The notes beneath the pieces are model-generated. The model was not told where the DNA came from. It saw nothing but the letters and a program-made list of their open reading frames with translations, and searched no databases. Of a DNA stretch of 64,000 nucleotides, positions 1-7,478 are shown in pieces. The DNA is taken from NCBI GenBank assembly GCA_964651435.1, contig CAZYVU010000007.1, forward strand, positions 1 to 64,000, in the 5' to 3' direction. The first letter of the stretch is position 1. Each line of letters opens with the position of its first letter. Source of the DNA: CAZYVU01 sp964651435. GTDB taxonomy: Bacteria; Desulfobacterota; Syntrophorhabdia; Syntrophorhabdales; CAYQXL01. The position numbers and the translations under genes are program-made.

Positions 1-2
1 AC

Positions 3-809
3 GGGGTGCATGAGGCAATAATTGACCCTGATGTTTTCACCGCCTTGAACGGCATGACGCCCCTGCGCTTTCATAAGGGGAGCAGGAAGATTGACCGGAT
101 ATTCCTTCTCAAGGGGCTGGTGAGGTGCGGGATTCACAATTCCCAAATGACCCCTTACTATGTGAAGAAGAAGTCCGGCCCGGTCTATTATTACTTCTGC
201 ACCAAGAAGAGGAATTATAGGGGCCTTGAGTGCCCTGTGGCTTATGCTAATGCTGACAGGCTTGAGGAGTATGTCATAGAGCGGCTTAAGGAGGTTGCGG
301 ACGATAAGCAGATTCTCGCGCCGATAGTTGCTGAGGCGAACCTTAATGCTGAGCTTGAGGTGCAGCCTTTCAAGAGCGAGCTTGATGAGGTCAACAGCCG
401 GATTTCCGAACTTGAGCCGCAGCTTGAGAATTTCATAGACTCAATCGGAAAGTCAGGGGCCAAGGCAATTAGCAGCCTTTTGGAGCGGAAGGTTGAGGCG
501 CTTCAGAAGAATCTTGCTGAGCTTAATAAAAGGAAGGGTGAACTGACCTTGTTAGTGGCCAATTCACCCTCAAAAATTGATGCGAGGCTGGTTCTTGAAT
601 CCCTTAAGAGCTTCACCAGCCTTTTTCAAAGCTTGTCGCCTTCCGAGAGGGCCTCCCTTATCCAGTGCATCGTTCAAGATGCCACTGTTTTTCAGGATAA
701 GGTCTTGATTCGCATTTACTCAATGCGTGGCCAACCTCCCCTCTCAGGTTCGACAAACCGTATTAAATGGCTCCCCGGGCAAGACTCGAACTTGCAACCT
801 ACTGGTTAA
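3..809 (+). CDS. Large serine recombinase, C-terminal part (5' end outside window)
   Basis: This is the C-terminal portion of a large serine site-specific recombinase; the catalytic resolvase domain lies left of the window. The visible part starts near the end of the recombinase domain. It continues through a zinc beta-ribbon and then a long charged coiled-coil typical of this family. Counting from the GTG at 6, the ribbon positions are C41, H44, C65 and C76, so a His replaces the usual second Cys of C-x2-C-G. The frame runs into the antisense of tRNA-Asn: its last 14 residues and its TAA (807-809) are tRNA sequence. The GTG at 6 is not the true start, because the frame is open upstream. The family is clear; the activity of the element is unknown. 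Confidence 0.85.
   Translation, partial: GVHEAIIDPDVFTALNGMTPLRFHKGSRKIDRIFLLKGLVRCGIHNSQMTPYYVKKKSGPVYYYFCTKKRNYRGLECPVAYANADRLEEYVIERLKEVADDKQILAPIVAEANLNAELEVQPFKSELDEVNSRISELEPQLENFIDSIGKSGAKAISSLLERKVEALQKNLAELNKRKGELTLLVANSPSKIDARLVLESLKSFTSLFQSLSPSERASLIQCIVQDATVFQDKVLIRIYSMRGQPPLSGSTNRIKWLPGQDSNLQPTG
768..809. other. Candidate attachment site (recombinase end inside tRNA-Asn 3' half)
   Basis: The recombinase coding frame and the 3' half of the minus-strand tRNA-Asn share these bases, and the recombinase stop codon lies in the anticodon loop. This is the geometry expected if an element integrated at the tRNA 3' end and restored the tRNA with its own copy of the sequence. The other end of the element is outside the window, so the duplicated core cannot be confirmed here. 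Confidence 0.4.
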
Positions 810-844
810 CAGCCAGCCGCTACTGCCGATTGAGCTACCGGGGA
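768..844 (-). tRNA. tRNA-Asn (GTT)
   Basis: The minus strand folds as a complete tRNA. A 7-bp acceptor stem pairs TCCCCGG (complement of 838-844) with CCGGGGA (complement of 772-778). The D arm contains AGCTCAATCGG, the anticodon loop reads CTGTTAA with anticodon GTT, the T arm contains GTTCGAGTC, and CCA is encoded at 768-770. The gene is intact although a recombinase gene reads into its 3' half from the other strand. Confidence 0.95.
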
Positions 845-1198
845 AAAGCTTATTTTCCTTTTAAAGAGCCTCACCAGCGGAAGTCCCGTTTGGGCCTCCA
901 CCTGCACCTCAGCATCCGCCGGTTTCAGGGTATTAATAAACTACAGAAAGCCGTCTGTGTCAAGGTATTTGGCGCCAACTAAAGAACATTGCGCCTTGAT
1001 GAAACAGGCCGGCCTTGGGCACCCCTTCTTGCCCTTCCGGACTGCTGTCACAGGGGCTCACGTTGTCCGCGGGAATCTATAGTCTTGCTTTTCCGTTTTT
1101 AATGGTATAACATCGGGTATAGTGCTTGTTAGGGCTTGTCGTACAAGCATCTACGAACAATTTGCCCGCAAAAAAGCGCACCCGGGGGCCTGTCCTAA
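845..1198. other. Intergenic region without a recognised gene
   Basis: This gap of about 350 bases separates the tRNA-Asn from the first chromosomal gene. I see no credible coding frame. A TATAAC hexamer at 1106-1111 could be a -10 box for the transglycosylase gene, but the best -35 partner is only 15 bp away. A short inverted repeat (GCTTGT / ACAAGC, 1134-1148) lies just upstream of the gene. Neither is strong enough to call. Confidence 0.5.
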
Positions 1199-2497
1199 AT
1201 GATCGTTTCCTTGATGAAGCGCCGCCTTTTCGTTTTGCTGTGCTGCTGCCTCGCCGCCGTCCTCGGCTTTACCCTTTACGGGCCTTCCCTGGCGTCGCAG
1301 GAGGATGCGGAGGAGTACATCGACGAAGAGGAAAACGTCGATCTCGAAGAGTCGATTGAATTCACGTCGCCTTCCAGAACCCGGGATCTCATCACATTTG
1401 ACATTCTGAAAGACATAGAGCGGGCAAAGGCCCTTCTGGAGCCCATGAAATGCGGTTTTACAGTTGTTGCCGTGAAGTCGGGGCCGGAACCCGCAGCACC
1501 CGAGAAGAAGAAGGTCACAAAAAAGCAGAAGAAGGGGCTGAAAGCGCATAAGGCAAAGAAGGGAAAGAAGAAGGCAACCCTTGCCGCAAGCCGAAGACCG
1601 GTCAGAAACGAATTGGGTGAATTTTCGATCCTTCTTGCCGTCGAGAACATTACAACGCGGGAGATCAAGGTCATCAGGGTACACCCCAAGCTGGGCGCCG
1701 AATCGGAGGGCGTGCTCGCTGTGCCCGGCAAATCGAACGGTGTGAACACGAAATTCACCATCGTCTATCCCGAACACCACGTTGTACTGGCCCTCAAAAG
1801 GCCTGTTCGCCAAGGAGCATCGTTCAAGGAGGTCGTCTATACCCCCTATTCGGACAACCTCGACATCGCCCAGGTTAGACAGACAGGCCTCGACTACCTG
1901 AGAAGCACGGTGAGGGCGGCAAAAATGGATCTCTTGAGGCGAAAGGTCGTGCCCTTGTCCTGCGACCGGTTTGTACCCGATGACATCCCGTTAACCCTGG
2001 CGATCATCGAACACATCGATCCGGTAAGGTTCGAGAGCGGCAAATATACGGCCGAGCAGCTCATTCACGAAACGCTCGTCATCATAGGAACGAACAAGGG
2101 CGACGCCTATGCTTACTCGAAATCAAAGGCGGGTGCGCAGGGGCTGTTTCAGTTTATCCCCGACACATACAAGAGGATCGCCCGCCTGTACCCGCAGGCC
2201 GGACTGCACGAGGACTTTGTGGAGGGCATGAGGGATCACGTAAATGCGGCAAAGGCATCCTTTCTCCTTTTCGATGCAGACACGGGGGTTCTTAACGATG
2301 ACAAAAGGGAACAAATGCTGAGACAATCAGACGCCTGGGGTCGATTTTTGGCCTCGGCCTACAACTGCGGCTCCGGAAAAACGAGAAAGGCGATGGATAA
2401 GACGGGGCGGAACTGGACACTATCCGTACCGTCGGAGACCCAGATATACGTAAAGAAGTATGACGTCGTGAGGGATTGGCTGCGTCAGTCCCAGTAG
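1199..2497 (+). CDS. Lytic transglycosylase, SLT-domain, exported
   Basis: This is a predicted periplasmic peptidoglycan lytic transglycosylase that cleaves the MurNAc-GlcNAc bond. The N-terminus has basic residues and a hydrophobic stretch ending near YGPSLAS, which fits a signal peptide. An ATG at 1214 (MKRR) is an equally good start. Residues about 100-125 form a Lys-rich low-complexity linker. The C-terminal third carries SLT-like features: the probable catalytic Glu E271 in LAIIEHID, then GAQGLFQFIPDTYKRIA and ASAYNCGSGKTRKA. The acidic segment EEYIDEEENVDLEESIEF follows the signal peptide. No lipobox is evident. It stands alone on the strand, 60 bp before the next gene. The middle domain is not recognised. 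Confidence 0.8.
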   Translation: MIVSLMKRRLFVLLCCCLAAVLGFTLYGPSLASQEDAEEYIDEEENVDLEESIEFTSPSRTRDLITFDILKDIERAKALLEPMKCGFTVVAVKSGPEPAAPEKKKVTKKQKKGLKAHKAKKGKKKATLAASRRPVRNELGEFSILLAVENITTREIKVIRVHPKLGAESEGVLAVPGKSNGVNTKFTIVYPEHHVVLALKRPVRQGASFKEVVYTPYSDNLDIAQVRQTGLDYLRSTVRAAKMDLLRRKVVPLSCDRFVPDDIPLTLAIIEHIDPVRFESGKYTAEQLIHETLVIIGTNKGDAYAYSKSKAGAQGLFQFIPDTYKRIARLYPQAGLHEDFVEGMRDHVNAAKASFLLFDADTGVLNDDKREQMLRQSDAWGRFLASAYNCGSGKTRKAMDKTGRNWTLSVPSETQIYVKKYDVVRDWLRQSQ

Positions 2498-2557
2498 TTC
2501 TTCTCTTTTTGCCATATTGTTGGTATCGGTTACCTGAGCGAGGGAGGAAGGGGAGAT

Positions 2558-3952
2558 ATGGCGAAAGACCTGGCAGTTCTATTTTCACCGCAATCGGTTG
2601 CTGTGATCGGGGCCTCAAACAGCTTCGACAAGCTGGGGTATCACGTCATGAAAAGCCTCGTGGGCAACTACAGGGGGCGAATCGTTCCCGTCAACCCCAA
2701 CGCCGCCAAGGTGTGGGATATCGATTCCTCTCCGTCGCTCAAGGCGGTGGAGGGGGACGTCGACTGCGCCATAGTGGTCGTGCCGGCGCCAATGGTGGCC
2801 GAAACCTTGCATGAGTGCGGGCGACGGGGCGTACGGGGGATGGTGCTTATTACGGCGGGGTTCAAGGAGATCGAGGACGCCCACGGGGAGGCGCTGGAGA
2901 GGGAGATCGGCAGGATCGCCGACAGCTATGACATACCGATCATCGGACCAAACACCTTCGGATACGTCAACCTGTCGTCGGGCATTAACGCCTCCTTCAC
3001 ATCCGAGTTCTCCCGGATAAAAAGGGGAGGGGTGTCGCTTATCAGCCAAAGCGGCGGCATATGCCACTTGTGCGGGTTCATCGCCATCGAGCAGCGGGTG
3101 GGCATGTCGAAGCTGATGAGCCTTGGAAACCGGTGCAACACCGATTTTCCTGAAATCATACCCTATCTCGTCAGCGACGACGACAGCACCAGGGTGATCG
3201 CGCTCTACATAGAGGGCCTCGACGAGCCGAGGGGCCTTCTTGACGCCGCACGGGCGGCACGGGGAAGAAAACCGATCATAGCCCTGAAAGCAGGGAAGAG
3301 CGAAAAAGGCGACAGTGCAAGCCGGTTTCACACGGGCACTCTGGCAGGCAATTACCCGATATGGAGGGGCGCCCTCCGCCAGGCGGGAATTCTCGAGGTG
3401 GCAACGGCCGAGGAGTTGATGGATACGGCAAAGGCCCTCGATTCCTGTGTCCTGCCCCTGGGCCCGAGAATCGCCGTTCTGTCCGGCCAGGCCGGGCCGG
3501 GGATGATCGCCGCCGACGCCGTTGATATGGAGGGCCTCATGCTCTCCCGGTTCAGTTCGTCGACGCAAGAGAAGATCGACGGCATACTTCCGCCCGTTGC
3601 GCTACGCACCAATCCGGTCGATATGGGTCCGGCGTGGTATGATCCGCCGGGCATGCTGGCAATCCTCAGGGCCGTTGTGGATGACGAAAACACCGACGGT
3701 GTTCTCTTTCTGGCCATGTATGCGTCTGCCAATCTGGCCCTTGCAGATCAGTTTCGGGAGGCGATGGAACGTGCTGAGCCCTTCAGCAAGCCCGTCATCG
3801 GATGCTTTACGGCCCCGCCCGGTCTATGGGATGATCCGATCAGGGCCTTGGACGGGCAGAAGGGGATGGCAATTCTACCCACACCGGAACGGGCGGCAAA
3901 GGCCATGGCCAACCTATGGAGGGTGCAGGAACTGCAAGGCACCAAGGGATAA
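2558..3952 (+). CDS. CoA-binding protein, ADP-forming acyl-CoA synthetase alpha-type subunit
   Basis: The protein resembles the alpha subunit of ADP-forming acetyl/acyl-CoA synthetases, which convert acyl-CoA, ADP and phosphate to acid, CoA and ATP. A CoA-binding Rossmann domain begins with SVAVIGASNSFDKLGYHV, followed by the ligase domains with LISQSGG. The phospho-histidine loop is RFHTGTLAG with H258, at the position of the catalytic His in this family. The length (464) fits an alpha subunit alone. No ATP-grasp beta subunit is adjacent: the next gene is on the other strand. A good ribosome site (GGAGGAAGGGGAG) precedes the ATG. It could work with a beta subunit encoded elsewhere or be a paralogue with another acyl-CoA. 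Confidence 0.85.
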   Translation: MAKDLAVLFSPQSVAVIGASNSFDKLGYHVMKSLVGNYRGRIVPVNPNAAKVWDIDSSPSLKAVEGDVDCAIVVVPAPMVAETLHECGRRGVRGMVLITAGFKEIEDAHGEALEREIGRIADSYDIPIIGPNTFGYVNLSSGINASFTSEFSRIKRGGVSLISQSGGICHLCGFIAIEQRVGMSKLMSLGNRCNTDFPEIIPYLVSDDDSTRVIALYIEGLDEPRGLLDAARAARGRKPIIALKAGKSEKGDSASRFHTGTLAGNYPIWRGALRQAGILEVATAEELMDTAKALDSCVLPLGPRIAVLSGQAGPGMIAADAVDMEGLMLSRFSSSTQEKIDGILPPVALRTNPVDMGPAWYDPPGMLAILRAVVDDENTDGVLFLAMYASANLALADQFREAMERAEPFSKPVIGCFTAPPGLWDDPIRALDGQKGMAILPTPERAAKAMANLWRVQELQGTKG

Positions 3953-4045
3953 TCACAGAGAGGCAACTGTCCGGAATGGACGTCTGGCGGTTCCTTGCAG
4001 GCCCGGGCCAAGAAAAACACGTCACGGCGCCTTCGGGCCCCCGAT

Positions 4046-4933
4046 TTAGGCCTTACCCACGTTGTCGCCGGCGATTTTCCAGAGCATATCCTCCAGATCA
4101 GGGTTCAACGAAGATGATGTTCTTCCTTCCATGGCCTTGACGCGCATGTCATAGACGCTTTCGAGCTGGGGCAGAACAGCACGCACCTCGGCGGAGTTCT
4201 TGATTTTTTCACTGATGGCATAGCGCTGGGCCAGGGCCTTCTCGAACTCCTCCTCGGAGACGGGTATGCCGTAGAGCCTGTTGAGTATCTCCATCAGCCT
4301 CACCTTTCCCTGATAGTCCTCATCAAGAACGACGTACTGCGGAAGAGAGACGATGAAAGCGCCGGCGCCGATACCCGCCTCTGCAGCTTCCTTCGTGATC
4401 ATGTTGACGATCGTCGAAGGCCCGCTATACGTGATAGGCAGAACACCGGCCCTGTCCACATCCTGGAGGCCCTCCTTTCCCATGCCGTATCCGCTGACCA
4501 GCAAGGGCCTTGTGTGAGGCACCACATCGTACATGCTTCCCAGGAGGATGTATCTCCTTGCCCTGAATGTGGTCAGAAGTCGCACCACAGACTCGACGTA
4601 AAGCTCCGCATGGGCGTGGGGCTCAAGGAGGCGAAGAAATAGAAGACCCGCCTCACCCTCCCTCTGCGCAAAGCTGATCGTCGTGTTGGGCACCGACAGG
4701 TCGCGGATTCCCTCTTCGAGGTGGATGGTAGGCCGGTAACGGGTAAAGTCGTAGAACAACCCGGGCCTTGCCAGGCGACCCACCTCAACGGCCCCGAAGC
4801 GACCCTCCAGTTCGCCAAGCACAAGGCTACCCACATTGTTCACGTCAATCCACGGCTTGAGGGTGGCCAGTACGTAAGGTTCGCTAATATGGGGAACGGG
4901 ATCGGTAAGCTTGAAAGCCCCTATCTTCATCAT
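4046..4933 (-). CDS. PAC2 family protein
   Basis: The protein belongs to the PAC2 (proteasome-assembly-chaperone-like) family, whose bacterial members are widespread but have no settled function. The family core is visible: a central stretch with RRYILLGSMYDVVPHTRP, then GLQDVDRAGVLPITYSGPST, then GAGAFIVSLPQYV, and a helical C-terminal tail. I chose the tandem ATG codons at 4933/4930 because AGGAGC lies just upstream on this strand. An open frame continues upstream to 4975 without a ribosome site. It faces the CoA-ligase gene convergently and is divergent from the DUF4105 gene. No proteasome genes are nearby. Confidence 0.8.
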   Translation of the reverse strand: MMKIGAFKLTDPVPHISEPYVLATLKPWIDVNNVGSLVLGELEGRFGAVEVGRLARPGLFYDFTRYRPTIHLEEGIRDLSVPNTTISFAQREGEAGLLFLRLLEPHAHAELYVESVVRLLTTFRARRYILLGSMYDVVPHTRPLLVSGYGMGKEGLQDVDRAGVLPITYSGPSTIVNMITKEAAEAGIGAGAFIVSLPQYVVLDEDYQGKVRLMEILNRLYGIPVSEEEFEKALAQRYAISEKIKNSAEVRAVLPQLESVYDMRVKAMEGRTSSSLNPDLEDMLWKIAGDNVGKA

Positions 4934-5059
4934 CCATCTGCTCCTGTCACATAAGGTAGTTCGCTGACAGGTCATATGTCAAGACCGCAGGGCCGGCCGG
5001 TGACGCACGGCACAGCAAATGAATTGCCTTTTAGCCTCAAAAAGGTGTTAGCTGTTCCG

Positions 5060-6076
5060 ATGAAGCAAATAGGAACGGTCCTTGCAAGGATGCTGACGGG
5101 GCTCGCCGTTTCTGTGATGTGCGCCTGGGCGGTCCTTGCCATCTACTACTCCAACATACCGTGGCATCCGCTGCGGATCGCAGCCGCCGTCACGTTCGGC
5201 CTCGCTACCCTTGGGGGCCTTTGCTTTCTGCCTCGCAGGGGCCGGGCGGCTGCGTGGTTCCTAACCGTTTTCTGCGCCATCGTTGCGTGGTGGCTCGCCA
5301 TAGCGCCCTCGAATGGCCGGGACTGGCAACGAGACGTGGCTCTCCTACCATATGCGACGGTGGCAGGCGACAAGGTCACCATTCGCAACGTGCGCAATTT
5401 CTCGTACAGGACCGAGACGGATTTTGACGCACACTACTACGACAGGACCTATGATCTCGAACAGCTCAACTCCGTAGACCTTATTGCAGTTTACTGGATG
5501 GGCGACGCCATAGCACACGTCATGATGAGCTTCGGTTTCGAGAACGGCGACGTCGTATGTTTCTCCATAGAAACCCGCAAGGAAAAGGGGGAGGCCTATT
5601 CCTCCATCAAAGGATTTTTTAAGCAGTACGAACTGATCTATATAGCAGGCGACGAGCGCGACCTCATCCGCCTGCGAACGGACTACCGGCGCCCACAGGA
5701 GGACGTTTATCTCTACCGGTTGGGAATATCGCCCGAAAGGGCGAGAAAGTTCTTCATGGAATACGTGGCCCAGATTAACGCCATGAAGGATGAACCGGCG
5801 TGGTACAACACGCTCACAACGAACTGCACCACAAACATATTTTGGCACGCACGGGCCTTCGAGAACTCTATTCGATTCAGTTGGAAGATTCTGTTGAGCG
5901 GATATACGCCTCAGTATGCCTACGAATTGGGGGTCTTGGACAGGAGCCTGCCGTTCGGTGAACTGCAAAAGAGGAGCTATATTAACGACAAGGCGCATCG
6001 CGTCGGCACCGATCCCGGCTTTTCCCTAAAGATTCGCGAGGGTCTCCCAAGGCCGGCGCCTGCAACGTCACGATAG
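5060..6076 (+). CDS. DUF4105 domain membrane-anchored protein
   Basis: The protein has two or three hydrophobic N-terminal segments (roughly residues 5-30, 35-50 and 60-80 from this start). A soluble domain follows that resembles DUF4105, a presumed outer-face or periplasmic domain of unknown function. Recognisable parts are HVMMSFGFENGD, a middle segment with ELIYIAGDERDLIRLR, and YNTLTTNCTTNIF near the C-terminus, where the conserved N-C pair lies. I prefer the ATG at 5060 because the first membrane segment follows directly. An upstream ATG at 4976 is in frame but would crowd the divergent PAC2 start. No function can be assigned. Confidence 0.75.
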   Translation: MKQIGTVLARMLTGLAVSVMCAWAVLAIYYSNIPWHPLRIAAAVTFGLATLGGLCFLPRRGRAAAWFLTVFCAIVAWWLAIAPSNGRDWQRDVALLPYATVAGDKVTIRNVRNFSYRTETDFDAHYYDRTYDLEQLNSVDLIAVYWMGDAIAHVMMSFGFENGDVVCFSIETRKEKGEAYSSIKGFFKQYELIYIAGDERDLIRLRTDYRRPQEDVYLYRLGISPERARKFFMEYVAQINAMKDEPAWYNTLTTNCTTNIFWHARAFENSIRFSWKILLSGYTPQYAYELGVLDRSLPFGELQKRSYINDKAHRVGTDPGFSLKIREGLPRPAPATSR

Positions 6077-6171
6077 TCCTTGCCGGGCGAGGGATGGCCC
6101 GCTGTCGATACCCGGTCGGCTGTGATTCCCGGCCCATCTTTTCGGGCTCGTCACAACGCACCGATTCTCTG

Positions 6172-6200
6172 CTGAGATGGGGCGCAATCCATGGTATAAT
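6172..6200 (+). promoter_or_regulatory. Predicted sigma-70 promoter of the EndoQ-like gene
   Basis: CTGAGA (6172-6177) and a perfect TATAAT (6195-6200) are separated by 17 bp. The ATG starts only 6 bases after the -10 box and there is no ribosome site in front of it, so the transcript would be leaderless or nearly so. Confidence 0.55.
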
Positions 6201-6205
6201 CGGCT

Positions 6206-7477
6206 ATGCGTTTGGTGGGGGACTTTCACATTCATTCATCGTTCTCGCGCGCCACAAGCCGTGACATGGGCCTCGAATCGATGTGGCGGCATGCCCAAAT
6301 GAAGGGTATTTCCGTCGTCGGCACAGGGGACTTCACTCACCCTCAATGGTTTTCGGAGCTTACGAAGAAGCTGGAGCCGCTGGGAAACGGTCTCTTCACC
6401 TTGCGAGAGACCTACCGGCCCGATTCCGTTCCCGAATCCTGCCGGGCCCCCGCATACTTTCTCCTGTCTGCGGAAATAAGCTGCATTTACAGTAAGGGTG
6501 GAAGGACAAGAAAGGTGCATTGCCTTCTATTCGCGCCCGACTTTGAGACGGCAGCTCGGTTGGGCCTGATCCTCTCCACCATAGGCAACATCACCTCCGA
6601 TGGACGCCCCATCCTTGGGCTGGACGCCGGAGAGCTGCTTCGCATAAGCCTCGAATCGAATCCTGATGGTCTCTTTATTCCTGCGCATGCATGGACGCCC
6701 CATTTTTCAGTCTTCGGCGCGGCGTCGGGCTTCGACTCCATGGAGGAATGTTTCGAGGAACTGACCCCACATGTGCGTGCCATCGAGACGGGGCTTTCGT
6801 CCGATCCGGCCATGAACTGGCGGTTATCGAGCCTCGATGGGCTGACCCTCCTGTCCAATTCGGACGCCCATTCCCCTGCTAAGATGGGCCGCGAGGCGAA
6901 TATTTTTGAGACCGAACTTTCCTTCGACGGGATCAAGCGAGCCATCGAAACGAAGGAAGGTTTTCTTGGAACGTTGGAATTTTTTCCCGAAGAGGGCAAG
7001 TACCACTGGGACGGCCACCGCGCGTGCAAGGTCTCTCTGTCGCCTTCGGAGACTATAGGGCATCAGTGCATCTGCCCCCGCTGTGGAAGGCCCGTCACCA
7101 TAGGGGTTATGCACAGGGTCGAAAAACTTTCAGACCGACCGCATGGCTACAGGCCGGAGGGCGCTCCCGGCTACCGCTCTCTCGTTCCGTTGCCTGAGAT
7201 CATCGCCGAGGCTCGCGGGGTCGGCGTCAACACCAAGACTGTGAAGGACGAGTATATGATGCTCCTGTCAAGGCTCGGAAACGAGTTCTCCATCCTTTTG
7301 GACGCCTCACCCGGCGATATAGAGCACGTGGGATCCCTCCTCGTCAGCGAGGCCATCGTGAGGATGCGGGAGGGAAGGCTATTTGTCTTTCCCGGATACG
7401 ACGGTGAGTACGGCCGAGTCAGAATCTTTGAGGAGGGAGAGAGGCGACAGGTAAAGGGCCAGATGAGGCTCATCTGA
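6206..7477 (+). CDS. PHP-domain nuclease, endonuclease Q-like family
   Basis: This is a PHP-fold metal-dependent phosphoesterase of the endonuclease Q-like family. EndoQ itself nicks DNA 5' of deaminated bases such as uracil and hypoxanthine. The start is fixed by the metal motif GDFHIHSSFS at residues 5-14 (H8, H10). Further metal-site segments are GTGDFTHP, ISCIYSK, FIPAHAWTP and SNSDAHSP. A zinc-binding segment CICPRCGRPVTIGV near residue 290 and the following GYRPEGAPGYRSLVPLPEII are characteristic of this family. The gene ends one base before a UvrD-like helicase gene, so the pair is almost certainly co-transcribed and probably acts together in repair. The exact lesion specificity is inferred from the family only. 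Confidence 0.85.
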   Translation: MRLVGDFHIHSSFSRATSRDMGLESMWRHAQMKGISVVGTGDFTHPQWFSELTKKLEPLGNGLFTLRETYRPDSVPESCRAPAYFLLSAEISCIYSKGGRTRKVHCLLFAPDFETAARLGLILSTIGNITSDGRPILGLDAGELLRISLESNPDGLFIPAHAWTPHFSVFGAASGFDSMEECFEELTPHVRAIETGLSSDPAMNWRLSSLDGLTLLSNSDAHSPAKMGREANIFETELSFDGIKRAIETKEGFLGTLEFFPEEGKYHWDGHRACKVSLSPSETIGHQCICPRCGRPVTIGVMHRVEKLSDRPHGYRPEGAPGYRSLVPLPEIIAEARGVGVNTKTVKDEYMMLLSRLGNEFSILLDASPGDIEHVGSLLVSEAIVRMREGRLFVFPGYDGEYGRVRIFEEGERRQVKGQMRLI

Positions 7478-7478
7478 C

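Noticed and set aside
767..982. Open frame with RLELATYWLTASRYCRLSYR
   Set aside because: It is the antisense translation of tRNA-Asn and flanking DNA, a well-known kind of false protein.
1134..1148. Inverted repeat GCTTGT-CGT-ACAAGC
   Set aside because: It is short, has no T tract and no second copy, so a terminator or operator cannot be supported.
2615..3568. 317-codon minus-strand frame opposite the CoA-ligase gene
   Set aside because: The plus-strand frame has clear domains and a ribosome site. The antisense frame has neither.
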